From Strongylocentrotus droebachiensis (Eukaryota > Echinodermata > Echinoidea > Camarodonta > Strongylocentrotidae): DNA of 64,000 bases. The stretch lies in assembly GCA_035222895.1 (NCBI GenBank), contig JAVYIG010000887.1, positions 363,484-427,483 on the forward strand. Direction: 5' to 3'. Positions 12,037 to 25,179 of the stretch are shown one piece after another. A program made the position numbers and the translations under genes. Numbering within the stretch: position 1 is the stretch's first letter; each line of letters opens with the position of its first letter. The notes beneath the pieces are model-generated. The model made no database searches and was not told the origin of the DNA. It worked only from the letters and a program-made list of their open reading frames with translations.

Positions 12037-12644
12037 GGGTGCGTTCAAGTGACACTTTTTCACCCTAGAAACACGATCTTCAAAGACGTTTAGTTTAAAA
12101 CATGGTTGCATTCAAGCGATTTCAAGCAATTTTTTGTTGGCCGTAAAAACAAACGTGTTTCAAAACGCAAATATGAAATGCTGAAAAAGATGCGTTTTGT
12201 ATCGTGATTCTGCAGAATGTATAAGTCTTTCCACAGGCAATGCGCTTCTGTCTTCACAAAGTTATCGTGGATGTGTCCTGAACAGACATTTTGCTTCAAC
12301 CTACATTGTAACAATACAGATACAGATCGCTAAAAATCGCTTGAATGCAATAGAGATCTCAATCATGATTCTATAACGTCATTATCGTGGCCTGCTTCCG
12401 GCTCAAAACAGCAGCCGACAGTCGACCGTAAACAAATTCAGAAAGCACGCGGCAAAATTGACCTATACTTCCGGGGTCAAACTGCGCAGTGTGAAGAGCA
12501 GTGGCTGGGTTTGAATTGAACGAGGATCAGCGTTGATGAAAAATCGCTTAAAGGCTCTCCCGCAGTAACCATGTTTTTTAACAGCGTTTTGATTTGTGAT
12601 TCATGTTTTTGATTTTAGCTTCAAAAAATTGCTTGAACGCACCC
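12037..12644. mobile_element. PIF/Harbinger-like MITE, 608 bp
   Basis: The ends are perfect 13-bp inverted repeats: GGGTGCGTTCAAG at 12037-12049 and its complement at 12632-12644. Both sides carry the trinucleotide taa (12034-12036 and 12645-12647), consistent with a TWA-type target duplication. The interior has subterminal variants such as ttcaagcgattt and cgcttgaatgc. There is no coding capacity. Harbinger assignment rests only on the 3-bp duplication and G-rich ends. Confidence 0.7.
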
Positions 12645-12647
12645 TAA

Positions 12648-13840
12648 AGCCAATGACTTTGCGACATTGCACACACACACTCTCAGATTACTTTACATGA
12701 ATATGATAATTATAAGCAATAAGGAGAAAATAAAATTTCATAGTTTAATGCTGTGCTTCGTTCATATTTATATTTGTGTTCCCAATTTCCCTTTCATTTG
12801 TAATTGAGAAATGAGTTTGTCTGTCTGTATTCCTTTGTTTTGTTGTAGTACGTCTGATTTTGATTTTGTTTTCCCCTTCTCCCCTTTGTTTTTATTTTAT
12901 GTGCACGCATGTATGCTCTTCATTCCCCCCTGCCTGTTAAAGTGTTTTGCAGTCAGGAGAGTCAGGGATGTTACTTGCTGCATGGTAACTCTACTCTGTC
13001 TTGACCCTGCTCTACTCAAAGAAAACTCCTAAAAGGCTGTGCTTCCGCTCTGAATCACCAAATCACATTGCTTTCTGCTTGCTAGAAGGTATGTACAACA
13101 TGTCATTCATTTCATAGGTGAAGGAAATGGAGGGAAAAGCAAGAATATATCCCCCTAGGGAACTCATGCTCTTTCTGAATATCATACAAGTAGAATTTGT
13201 GGCTGTTCAATTGATGAGATTAGAAGAGGAAATCATGCACTTGGCTTTCCATTGTACTCTCTGCTTACAGCCAGAAGGGCATTAATCCAATTACAGAGAA
13301 CTAAGTAAACATGTTAATACCATAATGGCATTCTGCAGGACTGTAATATGTAAAGAAATTGCACTGCAAAGGCCTACAGTGTACATGGTGTTACTATTTG
13401 ATTTTTTTTATAGATTTTCCTTCATCGTTATCATCAGGTCAATCATCAAACAATGATCTGTTTTATTGTCTTCACATGTATGTCAAAGGCTTTAAAGTTG
13501 TTCTTAACTTATTCATTTACATCAGTGTATAGAGTACCGAAGTGCTAAAGTCATATTCTTAGTCGTCCAGATTACTGGTTCTAAACAAGAGAGCCTGTGC
13601 ATGAGGTTCACCCTGAAATCATTCAAGCATGTGGCTGGAGAAGGGCAAATTCAGTGTTTGGGGCTGGTTTGATCATGACACCATTACTAGCACAAGATTG
13701 TTTGAATCCAGCAACCTTGACAACTTGGCCAGTATGATGTCACACTTCGGTACTCTATTACACCCATAGGCTTTTCCGCACTCATGTAATATACCCACCT
13801 TCATTCATTACTGCAAAGGCTACGTAGTAATTACTACATT
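12648..13840. other. Intergenic DNA, nothing recognised
   Basis: There is a short (AC)n run near 12670 and otherwise unremarkable sequence. I find no gene or repeat family member I can name. Confidence 0.5.
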
Positions 13841-13841
13841 A

Positions 13842-14149
13842 GGCCTGTTTTCATCAGCTCGAGTTGACCAAATAGCCGCTATTTCTGATTCAGGAAATTA
13901 GCCCGAAGTAACAAATCGCGTCTTCATCTTCACGCATACAGTAGTGTGAGTCTTCGGGCTTGTGAAGATGGACCATACAAATAGCTGGCTATTTTGCAAA
14001 GTACAAGATATCTTGGGAAGATTTCCCGAGCAAATAGCCCACTATTTGCGTCTTCACCTGCCGAATAGCCAGCTATTTCGTTATCGGGCTAATTTCCCAA
14101 ATCAGAAATAGCGGGCTATTTGGCCAACTCAAGCTAATGAAGACAGCCC
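13842..14149. mobile_element. Foldback MITE with ~70-bp inverted ends
   Basis: The left end begins GGCCTGTTTTCATCAGCTCG. The reverse complement of the right end begins GGGCTGTCTTCATTAGCTTG. Similarity continues through gagttg.ccaaatagc, ctatttctgat and gaaattagcccg. The pair is flanked by TA. A related element lies at 30636-31117 in intron 1. It has no coding capacity. Confidence 0.75.
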
Positions 14150-14629
14150 TAATGAGCTTCATACCACCTTATTACTCTACCATATCTTCACATTCCTGTG
14201 CAGGTTTATTCATTAGGTCCACATGTTATTAGCTGCTCTACACCCTACAGCCTACATGTATATTGCTCAGGTTTAGTCTAGATTGAATCGAGAGTTGTCA
14301 CTACATTATCAAAGATTTTGTGAGGTGGAGTTTTCCATCATTAGGCATCGTTGTCATTGCCAATCTTGATACTAAAATTTTTTTCATCATAATTTGTGAA
14401 CCACTGGTAAATTTTAGCAGACAAGCGAGCTTTTTGAGCAAGTTTCAATTTTCAAATGATTCTGTCGCATGTGTTGATAGCCCTACTTCATGTACAGGTG
14501 TAGTTGGGTCAGATCAAAGATCAAGGAAAATAATACTTCATAGTAAGAATGTTTATTAGCTCATTATTATATGGGGGAAAAATAGAAGAAGAAAAAATAG
14601 TGTACCTTATTTATATATTAAAAACATCA
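14150..14629. other. Intergenic spacer between two MITEs
   Basis: No gene or repeat recognised. One 79-codon open frame from 14320 lacks any recognisable feature. Confidence 0.4.
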
Positions 14630-14957
14630 TACCCTAATTAACGTTGTATAAACTGCCCTCGTGTATTAACCGCACCCCTTTTTTTTGCCCTTTTTTTTTT
14701 GCTGACTTAAAAAACAGGATAGAACCTTGTGGTACGCCATGTAATAGAAGAAAAATTGGAGGAATTATTAGTATAAACTACATATTGAAATCTATCAGAA
14801 AGATAACTTTCAAACCAAGATGACAGACAAATTTGAGTGTTGTTCTAGTTTCCGAGTGGTGAGCAAACACACCGATTACTGAGCTGGGAGACATTGCCAG
14901 GCATAGCGCCAGGTGGAGGGGCAAAAAGGTGTGGTTAATACACCGTTAAATACGGTA
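14630..14957 (-). mobile_element. MITE carrying a broken reverse-transcriptase fragment, copy 1
   Basis: The ends are degenerate TACCGTA-ATAACG inverted repeats (taccctaattaacg at the left, cgttaaatacggta at the right). The inner part, read on the minus strand, encodes a LINE-type reverse-transcriptase segment: LSSWFESYLSDRFQYVVY, then, after a frame break, GVPQGSIL at 738-715 within 14,xxx (14715-14738). SYLSxR and GVPQGS are hallmark palm-domain motifs of non-LTR reverse transcriptases. The frame break between SIT and GVPQ is shared with copy 2 at 44874-45312. Confidence 0.75.
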
Positions 14958-14995
14958 GGCATATTAGGCAATATGATAATAATATAATACTGATG

Positions 14996-15135
14996 GTGGT
15001 GATGATGATGGTAATAATGATAATAATAATGATATTACTGAGAATAATAATAATATCAGCAAAAACAACAACTGCAACAACAACAACTACAAGAACAACA
15101 ACAAATACAACAACAACAACAACATCGGCATCAGC
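14996..15135. repeat. Trinucleotide simple sequence (TGA/TAA then AAC)
   Basis: A (gat)n/(aat)n block is followed by (aac)n, with interruptions. Long frames on both strands here (poly-T/N/I and poly-V/I/D) are products of the repeat and not genes. Confidence 0.9.
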
Positions 15136-17985
15136 ATCAACAAGAACCATGGAAATGTTGGAAGTTCAAACAGCCTACAGCACTTTTATTGTTGGGGGGG
15201 GGGAAGAAAGAATGGTAAAGAAGTATGAATTCACCAACTAATATCAGAAGGAGGTGTTTGTGCATGTAACCAACTCTTCAGGGAATTAAAACCTTGTACC
15301 ACAGCGTTATCATGAAACCAGAAAAAGACCTTTCAATACGTGAGAGATCTTTGTGACCTTTATCAAAACAAAGCATTGCAAGATGGTAAGGAGCTTATGA
15401 ATTAATCATTTAAGCAGGGATTTATAGATTTATGGAACTGTGTACAAAGAAAGAGAATATTGTGTATTTGGGGCCAGAAGGACATTAACTGATATACTTT
15501 TAACACATCTACATGTATACCTCTTTTAGCTCTGAACAGATGATATAAAGATAATGCATGCAAATACATAAATATGAACATACATTTACATTGTATTGAA
15601 TATATTTTAATTCCATGCTTTAGATATACTACTGATATTGTTTTTCCCTTTTTTGTTTTTGTCAGAATTGTATGAAAACTCTCATTTAGCAATGTACATG
15701 TAGTTGATATTTACACTTGTTATTCTTACTAGGCTTAATTCTTACAAGTAAGTATTCAAGGCAAAGTAGCAATGTGTTTATTTTGTATGGTCGCTATGCA
15801 CATATCAATTCCAATATGGTCAATGTGTAAACATGTAAATAAACAGAAAGTTATTTGGCAATGGATGAACAATTAACCCATCGCTGTTCAGTGTCTGTTC
15901 AGTGACATTTTAAAATGATCTTTTGACCTAGAATGTTAGGAATTACACATGAGCAGAAAGTGCAGTTATCACAGACAATTCCGAGTCTATTTCCAATGTA
16001 GTGTGTTGTGTCGTATTTTAGATAGAGCAATTTAATTGTAACTACCAATAATCATTAAAGTCTCTAAATTGGCAATGCAGAGTAAAATAATATTTAAAAA
16101 TCACTAAATATGTGCTCGTGGAGCTGTATATATGGCCTACATGTACATGTAATGTTCTCGATGAGAAATTTCAACGATTCAGTGGAGAATCTCCCAGCTC
16201 TGACATTCTTTTCAACATTTTTTCTTTTTCTTTTTTTTTTGTGGTGGGGGGGGGGGGGGGGGGGTGGTGAGAGGCATATATAAACTTGATTTGAAAATAA
16301 TCCCCCAAGAGAGGTGTAGTGTTTGAAATTATTAAATAAAAAGATTAAATTTTTAAAAAGTATTTTGTAAAAGCTATCATCACCAATGGTATTAGTGAAC
16401 ATATTTGACTATAATTTTTAATAATTGTATGTAAGATGTGTGAAAACTGAGGATGACAACCTGTGTGAAGCAATGAGATCACAGTGCTAGCTAGCTACAC
16501 TGTAGGTTGTGGCAGTGGCTATGTATAGTTGCATGATCCATAATTGAAACATAGCCACATGGCGAATTACCTCATGCCAAGAGGTCCTTTTTTAGGGTAC
16601 ACTACCTTCTCCTGTACCAGTAAAGAATATTAACCCAGAGCAGAGGAGTGCTTGTGTACACTACATGAACCTCCACTAATATTAAAGCTTTAGTAACTAC
16701 ATCATGCATTAGCATGTATTGCATTTGCCGGCATTAAGGCCGCATCCCCTATTTTGACATTTCGTAGACAAAAAAAAAGGGGGGAAAGGTGCAATGCTAC
16801 AAGACCAAACAAAATCATTGTTATTTTCTTGTAGAAAACTATTTTTTTCTACAAATTAATACCAAATTCATCAATATTCTTATAACATTTAATAGAAAAA
16901 ACTTGATTGTAATTGAGCAATTCTTTGTCGATTTTGAAGGTAGTTGCGGCTACTGTATCACAGACAGTTTTGGTATCTGACATATACCCCTACATACAGT
17001 TCCACAATGCAATGCGAAATTGCCTGAAATCGATACAAAAAAAATATATGTATTTGCAGACAGCGGATGCGCATTTGCGTTGCGCGGCAGCTCCGTTGTG
17101 GTCCCTACTTTAGTGATGGGATGGCACAAACTTAGATCTTCCAGTAGTTTTTGTTTGAAGACTAAGGTTTATTGTATGAAGCTCAATCACAAGATTGACA
17201 AAACTTCATGTCTTTAATTTTCTGTAAGATGTGTGGAGTTATTATAGAAATGTCCTGTACCATTGAACATTAACTAGTATAGTCATTGTAGTTCCATATG
17301 TACGCATATGTGATGTTTTGACCGCCGATTCAGGGTTCGAGATGACTTGATTTTGACTGTTGTCGCGCATAGGCCGCACCCAGACTTTGCAACAATTTCT
17401 CTTCCAAAAATACTGCAGCCTTTACGCAGGCAAATACAGTATGTTGATTTCCTTTCCCCTAGGGAATACATTGCAATTCAGATTGCCTTCATGTTCACAT
17501 ACAATGCATTTCATTTAGAGATATTAGAAATCATAAAAATGTGCAATTTTAGTGCTCCTCCTTGTACTGTGTATTTCATGAACCTACATGTATTTATCTT
17601 ATGATATCATCGTGAATAATAAGTCATTCTTCATCCCTAACTGAGTGTGGTAAAGACCTTGCCCATACCAACCTAACCTTCCTCATCTTTCTCTCTTTAC
17701 TAACGATGCATCCAATTGAGTACATGCATTTTGTTATCTATGCACATGACTGCCTACACCTTCTATATTGACCAATTGGCTTCATCGTTTTACCTCTACA
17801 TGTCATGTAGCCAATTTGATGTTTGGATGAATATAATGATTAATAATGCATGCTGTGTAATTCTAGATATGCGAAGTATCCAGCGAAGTTAATGTTCTGT
17901 GTCTATCAAAAGAATAGATTGGTTTTTGCATGAGCTGAATATCAAATATAGAAGACGGTCTTTGCAGCGTCTTGCCTTACCAACA
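15136..17985. other. Intergenic DNA with minor repeats
   Basis: No coding region is supported. A poly-G run is at about 16243-16264. Segments ggcattaaggccgcatcccct (split by 16,740) and gcgcataggccgcacccag near 17367 look like fragments of one inverted-repeat family, but I could not define ends. Confidence 0.5.
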
Positions 17986-17988
17986 GAA

Positions 17989-18142
17989 TACACTGAAACC
18001 TGTACATAAAGATCACTCGAGGGAGACAAGAAAAAAGGTCTTAATGTACAGGTTTATTGAATGTAGGTTTTAATAGGAACCTCTTTTCAAGGGAAAAACA
18101 AAATATACATGTAGGTGGTCACTTAATCAGGTTTGACTGCAT
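17989..18142. mobile_element. Short MITE of the TACAGTCAAACCTGT family (degenerate)
   Basis: The left end reads TACACTGAAACCTGT and the right end AGGTTTGACTGCA, an imperfect inverted pair. Internal ggtcttaatgtacagg and ggtggtcact match the pattern of better copies at 42157-42283 and 56658-57024. Confidence 0.55.
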
Positions 18143-18306
18143 TAACATTTGAAGTTTAAAAAACACAACATAATAGATTTCAGGAACTTGATTTTGGGCC
18201 TACATTTTTGTGGGTATACTTTTGAAATAAATCAACAAACAAACATATACAGTATTCATAATACATGAATGAAAATGTAACCTTTAATACTAATTTTGAG
18301 TACAAG

Positions 18307-19002
18307 AATTGCCCATGTGAACATGACAAGAATTGCCCATGTGAACATGACAAGAATTGCCCATGTGAACATGACAGGAATTGCCCATGTGAACATGACA
18401 GGAATTGCCCATGTGAACATGACAGGAATTGCCCATGTGAACATGACAAGAATTGCCCATGTGAACATGACAAGAATTGCCCATGTGAACATGACAAGAA
18501 TTGCCCATGTGAACATGACAGGAATTGCCCATGTGAACATGACAAGAATTGCCCATGTGAACATGACAAGAATTGCCCATGTGAACATGACAAGAATTGC
18601 CCATGTGAACATGACAGGAATTGCCCATGTGAACATGACAAGAATTGCCCATGTGAACATGACAGGAATTGCCCATGTGAACATGACAGGAATTGCCCAT
18701 GTGAACATGACAGGAATTGCCCATGTGAACATGACAGGAATTGCCCATGTGAACATGACAAGAATTGCCCATGTGAACATGACAGGAATTGCCCATGTGA
18801 ACATGACAGGAATTGCCCATGTGAACATGACAGGAATTGCCCATGTGAACATGACAAGAATTGCCCATGTGAACATGACAGGAATTGCCCATGTGAACAT
18901 GACAGGAATTGCCCATGTGAACATGACAGGAATTGCCCATGTGAACATGACAGGAATTGCCCATGTGAACATGACAAGAATTGCTCATGTGAACATGACA
19001 AG
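18307..19002. repeat. 24-bp minisatellite, 29 units
   Basis: The unit is aattgcccatgtgaacatga plus caag or cagg, 24 bp, repeated 29 times without a length change; the last unit has gctc for gccc. Because 24 is a multiple of three and the unit lacks stops in most frames, long frames run through it on both strands, e.g. (NCPCEHD[K/R])n. The only clear difference between units is A/G at position 23. I regard it as non-coding satellite DNA: no flanking splice sites, signal peptide or conserved domain are visible, and translation in several frames is equally good. Confidence 0.95.
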
Positions 19003-20687
19003 AATAAAAGATAGTTGTTTAAGATTCAGAGCTAATCTTGATTTCTAGTAACAGAGAATATTAGCAGAAATGTTATTTGTATGTTTAGTGTAAGTTTTTG
19101 TTGATTATGAGAGAAGTATATGTTGCATCATTTCCAAACTCAATAAAGTAGTGATACATCTATCACATCTAATTACTATTTAGTCTATTGCATTTTAAAT
19201 CTGTCAAGGACTTTTGATGAAATATATAGTTATGAGAATCCAACGAAGTGGAATATATATATGCTAAAACTCTAAAGTACACGTTACCTGTTGGACAAAC
19301 AATATATGAGCATGTGCATTTACTTTAATGTACTCTCTATTTATTGAACGAACTGACTCTGGTTTTATCCCTATGGAGTATAGACTACAGGAATTGCAAA
19401 TATTTACCTCACTTCATCTCCCCTCACAGGTAGAGCGGTCCTCGCTGCAGCAATTAAATTTACTGCACCCAATTTATTATTAACGAAATTAGGATCTGAG
19501 TAAAATGCTTTAATGAACTGTATGGATGAATTCACCAGATAACAATATTGCCTGGGTGAGCTTTGCAAGTGCAGCCTATATGTACAGTATGTAGCTTGTA
19601 CTATGAACTCCATTTAGTAATTGATGATTTACCCTGCCATGTACATTCATGTATTGTACCGGAGAGGAAATTCAGCCTGGGTTGCACTGTTTGTATTAAC
19701 ATTGGAAGTTTGCTGTAATATGTTCACTTCAGTATTTCAAAACACCCCTCAAACACGCAAACAAACAAACACATAAACAGACAACAACAATGAAAAAAAG
19801 GTAAGAAAACCAACAATTATTTCAGGACTAAAGTAGCTAACATGAAAAATAAGAAAAGCAAGATGGACTTCATAAGCCTAAAAAGGAAAAAAATAGAAAG
19901 AAACAGAAAAGCGAACTATATGCAGAGTTTTGCAGAGACCATACATGTAGGCTACATTCATGTTCACTGTACAAGTTTAAGGCTACATGTATGTCAGGTT
20001 ACATAACATGATAGTGTTGTGTCAGACCGCCAATATACCATGCAGGAAACTCTAGCCAAATGCAATTTTGTTGTTGTGATGCAGTATGATCTTAGTCCTT
20101 GTGGCATGAAACTTTAATGAATCTTGACCACTCTAGAAAATCATGTTTACTACATACCGGTATTTAGAAAAGGAAGGTGCTTCATGTACATCCATGTCTG
20201 TAGTGCACATGTTCAACTCCTGTCAGAGTTGGATTCTGCTCCTCTGGTTTATTTTGAAAGCAAAGGGAATGTGCTGTGTAGAGAGGAATCATCAAGAGGG
20301 GATCTAGAAAGATGATGTCTGTCATATTAAATCCTCAAAAATATTGCCTTCACAAACAATCAATCATTGAAGAAGATGTAGTTAGACACCATTCTACAGT
20401 TTCACCCCACAGTGACATCACAGCACAGAGCCATCTTCACCCATTGGAGTTCAATGTTATCTGTATATTCTCAATTATTCAGTTTAACCTCCTCAATTTG
20501 GCAACAATCAATCTTATTTTCCACTTCTTCATATTTTGCCAAAAAGAAAAATGTGTATTAAATGAACCAGACAAAGTGTAAAAGAAAATTGCCAAAAATT
20601 TAACTGAAAAAAATAAATTCCAATTTGTACACAAAAATAGTGATATTTCATATTACACCATGATGCCAATCTAGAGACTTTCGAGAT
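19003..20687. other. Intergenic DNA, nothing recognised
   Basis: AT-rich sequence with tacatgta runs and short frames only. No repeat family boundary or gene is apparent. Confidence 0.5.
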
Positions 20688-21326
20688 TACCGTAAATCTC
20701 CGTGTATAAGGCGCACTTTTTTTCCGTCGGGGAAAAATCAAAAGTCGGGGGTGCGCCGTATACACAGGTACAGGATATTTTGAGTTCTCAAAATGCAAAT
20801 TTTTAATGGTTTCCGAAAATCTCTGTGTCTCAACATGAATTACATAATGCAAATAAAGAACAGGATCTACTATTTGAAGTTAAACTACGTTCCTAATTTG
20901 AAGGGAAGAGAGTTTTTTTTTCAGTCTCGATAAATTATGCCTCTTCACAAAGCACTTTGCCGGCCGAAGCTCTCCCGTGTCTCCAGCTCACTCACCTGTA
21001 TCATGCAGCTCACTCACACTGGGGATATTGAATCACCACTCGAAAACTTTAACTAGCCTGTCTAAATTTCGGTTTGGACTCGGGAGGACTAGCTGTCATC
21101 TTTAGTTTAAAAACAACATTGTTACTATTCTTTTTTAATTTGACTTTTTGACTGTAAAGTCGTAATAAATAAAAAGTCCTTCCCAATTCCCTGCATCATG
21201 GCTTTGGTTTCCGAACGAAACCGCACGCTGAAATAAGAGCCGATTCAGTTGGTGTCGGCAAGAAAGCAAATCCAAAAGGGGTGCGCCTTATACACAGGTG
21301 CGCCTTATACACGGAGATTTACGGTA
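20688..21326. mobile_element. MITE with 29-bp perfect inverted ends
   Basis: The left 29 bp (20688-20716, beginning taccgtaaatctccgtgt) and the right 29 bp (21298-21326) are exact inverted copies. The inner ends repeat a gtgcgcc(g/t)tatacacagg segment at both sides. The element is 639 bp without coding capacity. The first bases TA may be a target duplication. Ends of the type TACCGTA..TATAAGGCGCAC are common in animal MITEs; I do not assign a superfamily. Confidence 0.85.
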
Positions 21327-21754
21327 GTTAGAATTAAATTGCTCTTATCGAGAACGACAAAACGGCATCAGAAATAGACTCAAAATTGTCTGATTTTTGC
21401 TCTTTCTGCACACGAATACTGTGTAATTTCTTGTATTCTGGATCAAAATATAATGCATAAAACACCACTAAAAGGAGGCACTGTAGTAATGCTATGGCAG
21501 AGAAAATATGAGAACCACAGTACATATGTATAGTGTCCATTGGAGTTGTGGATGATCAAATAACTGTACATTCTTGCAGAATCCAATGAAAATATTCTGT
21601 AAGCATGTATCTGATTTTCTAAAATGAAGTGTGGTCTGCCTATTAAAGCTATTCAAAAGAATATCTTAAATCTTAATGGCTAAACTAGCCGAACAGCTAG
21701 AGCAACAAATGAAGATGTCTCTGTCTGGAAGCCTTCAGGTCTGTCATACTGAAA

Positions 21755-21944
21755 TACAGTACAGGGACCCCCTGTACAAAAGACTACCTCTCTGTAAAAT
21801 CCACTTTTTGGTTCCCTTCAACATGGTTTCTCATTTAAACCTGTACTAAAGGAACCTGTACATAAAGACCATCTACATGTACAGTGTACATGGTACCTAG
21901 ATAAAGACCACTTTTTGTGTTTCCCTTGAGCGGTCTTTACTGTA
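21755..21944. mobile_element. MITE related to the TACAGTCAAACCTGT family
   Basis: It starts TACAGTACAGGGACC and ends GCGGTCTTTACTGTA. Internal aaacctgtactaaagg and ccactttttgtgtttccctt match the intron 3 copy. The arms are imperfect and the boundaries approximate. Confidence 0.5.
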
Positions 21945-23423
21945 CATAAGCCTACATGTACATGAACATATTGAGTATCTCAAGAAAAAACAAAACATTC
22001 TTGTAATGTTAAAAGAAAAAGAAGTATTACCATCTGAATATCATGAGAATGTTGTGTGTTCAAAGGCATGCTGCACATTTCCACAGTTTTTTTTTTTTTT
22101 AAATGTCAAAATAACACTGCCTTGATTTTCAGCTTAGGATGAATAGGGCAAGAAAGTCTTGGCGAGAAGGATAGTATGCCTGGAGTGGAAGATTCTCTGA
22201 TAGATCTTGCCTTGAGATACAATCAATCATCAAGAAGGCTATCTACCTTTCTCTAACATTCACATCACAAGTGCTAGGAAGGAAGGAAGGCCATTATACA
22301 AGCCAATGTCCACTTAAACTCATTTTGAATTGCCATTTATTCTCCAATAAGGAAATTCCTTTTTTCACTGGTTTGACAATCATTGTACATGTTCATAATA
22401 CAATAAAATAAACATGTTAGAATAAAAGCAAATGTACATCATCAAAAACATACTAACTTTCTGAAAATAATTATTACATTGGACATGGAACAACATTTAT
22501 ACATTGATTGCAATATAATTATATACAGCATTTATATTACCATTTCAAGTGAAATTTGAACCTCTAAGCTTATACTAAATTGTGAGGTTGTGGTTCAGTT
22601 TCTAAAGTGAAAGTAGTCATAAGCACAGTTCCAGGGACCAGAAATGTTAGAAAACTAGCCATACACTGTAACTGTTCTTGAGGATGAGCATATTGACAGT
22701 CAAAGTGACACAAATGAAGACACAAAAACACATTTTTCACTAACAAAATGAACAGACAGAAAAACCCAGTGATAGTCGCCACAGTGTGGTGCCCTGAATT
22801 ATTTGTTGTGCTCAGATGAATGTCGATATCTATCATCTCTGATGGTTATTACACTTTAGGAATGATGAGCAATACATATTGACCAACCAAAGGCACATCG
22901 TTGGCTCAATATGAATGAGGTTCCTGTACATTCCTATTATTTTGCTCTTCTGGAAATCGCTTTATAGTTTAGAAATAAATGTACATGTATGTTTTTTCTT
23001 CTTCAAAATGTAAATGTACCTTGTGAGTGTCTGACATGAATTTCCACAAACATTGTGCAAGCTTATGTTCATCTTTGATTGCATAAGAGATGGAAAGAAA
23101 GCAGACTGCACTCTTGTTACTGTAGGTGTATGTACTTGTGACCGAGTTAGATTGAGATGATGTGAGCACTTTACGCCATTAGGTGGGAGGCACAAAGCTC
23201 TATTCAGTGCATTCTGTGCATACAATTATGAAGCCCACCTGCGGTAGTGTGTGACACTGTAGCACTCATTTGACACTTTCTAGAGAATCTAATTCAGAAA
23301 TCAAATGTCAAGTCTCGTGCCTTCTGTATGACGAAGGTCAAGATATATGTAATGAGGAACTTGCAGCGTTGCTCAATCCTGTCAATTCAATAATCAATTT
23401 TCATACCCCCAAAATAAATCGGC
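21945..23423. other. Intergenic DNA, no gene seen
   Basis: AT-rich sequence with a poly-T run near 22088 and a short (GGAA)n at 22277-22290. Nothing else recognisable. Confidence 0.5.
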
Positions 23424-23880
23424 TGTTGAGAGCCAGAAGGGTGTAATAGCTCTGTGTTAAAGATAAAGACCAGTTATGGTTATGCGATTGCATTGTGAAA
23501 GAAACGCTGTGGAATCTATCAGAAAAGGTTGATCATCTAGCACATGCTGTACGTATTGGTGTGTACTGCAAGGTTCTGGAATCATCAAAATGATAAGAAA
23601 TTTGGTCCAATCTTGGTAAAGTTACAAGCACTGTACACAGAAAGATGTATATGGGACTACGCGACACACATTCACGATATCTATCAGGTCCAAATAGATG
23701 TAACAATTTACCAAATAGGCGGTTTCTTGGCAAAATTTGTATCACGTATTAGTCAAAACATATTCTTTCACATGATTTGTAATTTAATAACAGCTTCCAT
23801 TTCATTTTTTTGAGAGGGGGGCGTTTCCAAAACTGATCTTTACCTTTAAAGTATATATGAGTTAATGCTCTTCTGACTCC
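23424..23880. mobile_element. Outer inverted-repeat element hosting a TTAA MITE
   Basis: The left side reads gagccagaagggtgtaatagctc and the right side, in reverse complement, gagtcagaagagcattaactc. These flank the TTAA MITE at 23457-23849. Similar gccagaagg.cattaa half-sites lie near 13270, 15473 and 27497. The arrangement suggests a MITE inserted in the centre of an older small element. Confidence 0.45.
23457..23849. mobile_element. TTAA-type MITE, copy 1 (393 bp)
   Basis: It is bounded by TTAA on both sides (23457-23460 and 23846-23849). The termini are TTAAAGATAAAGACCAGTT and, in reverse, TTAAAGGTAAAGATCAGTT. It is colinear with the copy at 33085-33463. TTAA targets are used by piggyBac and Kolobok transposases; which one mobilised this family cannot be told from these ends alone. 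Confidence 0.8.
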
Positions 23881-25179
23881 AAACAGATGATAGATACTCA
23901 GTTTATTGACATAGAAAGTGTTCTCATCGGCCTTGCTTCCTCACTCCTTCTCATTAGGTATTTTATGAACTTTTCTTTCTTCAATTTGATTTTTAAAAAA
24001 AAACGTATCGGTGTATTAATGTAATTTATTGCTTAAATTATTACACCTGTGCATACATACCTGTACAAAAAAAAAATTGATTTGAAAGTTACAAACATAC
24101 TCCAATTACAATTATGGGCATTTCTATGCAATGTGGGCCGTACAACACAAGACTCTTTTTTCTCATTTACTGTTGATGTGACCATCTATCTGTTATTGTT
24201 TATACCAGAAAGAAAGAACCATTATTCAATGGTCGTATCAAGAGATTCTTTTATATTTGATTCCAATAAATACATGAAAGTCAATATGTTGTACGGGACA
24301 CTTTGCATGAAAGTGTCCTAGTGCACATTTTCCCTCCATCAAGCGCTTCTTGTCACCTGCCTCGCAATGAAAACTATGGAAAGTACATGTTTACCTTCCC
24401 CAAATTGTTTTGCATGTGTCTGCATAACATGTCTGAAGTAGTGCTATTGGTTGGTCATTATGAGTGGCTGTGTGAAGGTGTACTGAGTAATCAGGCTTGC
24501 TCTAGCCTGCAATTAATGTTTTGATTGCCACTGTGAGTCGATTAACCATCCACAGCAGTGAAGGAGAAGGAGTGTGAGAGGAGGGGCAAACAGTTCTAGT
24601 CAATTCATTAAAGCGCCTACCATTGAAATAACTAGAACCGAGTCCAAAGTACTTACATGTATGTGCATCTCGTTTTTTTAACGTTTAGATAAAACAAAAT
24701 TGGAATGAAAATCACATGAAATGAAACATACTGTATTATATTTGTATTGCTATTGTACCAAACAGTAACATTTTTGTTCACCTGTAAATTATTGGTTATT
24801 TATTTCAATTAATTTCTTAGTATAATTTAAACACGGAATGCAGATATATAAAAACAATGCTGTCGACTTAAAATGACACATATATTGCTTGTTGTGATGA
24901 CTGCTTTCTACAGGACAATATTGTATGGGTACCATACATAATGTAATGTGCATTGTGGAGCAATCATGGAAAGCCTAGTTCTGAGCCACAAATAGCCGTT
25001 GGCTGACCGGAATCCATTGCTCAAATGATGAGAGCCTTCCCCTTCCTTTGGATCTCACCTACTATCTATCTCCATGCCATTATCATGGCTCCCTCCCATG
25101 ACATTTAGTTTCCTTGCTTCCAGGCTAGAGATCTATGAGCCAGTGCATTCTTTGCACACCTTGACTAGACTCACCAATG
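23881..25179. other. Intergenic DNA, nothing recognised
   Basis: No gene, splice pattern or repeat family member is apparent. Confidence 0.45.

Noticed and set aside
14935..15241. Poly-Val/Ile and poly-Thr/Asn frames
   Set aside because: Trinucleotide repeat translated in two directions.
18307..19002. Regular 24-bp array considered as a CRISPR-like array
   Set aside because: There are no spacers; the whole period is repeat. The context is eukaryotic.
18180..19048. Five long overlapping frames on both strands (230-270 codons)
   Set aside because: They all run through the 24-bp minisatellite, whose length is a multiple of 3. No frame is favoured and no gene structure flanks them.
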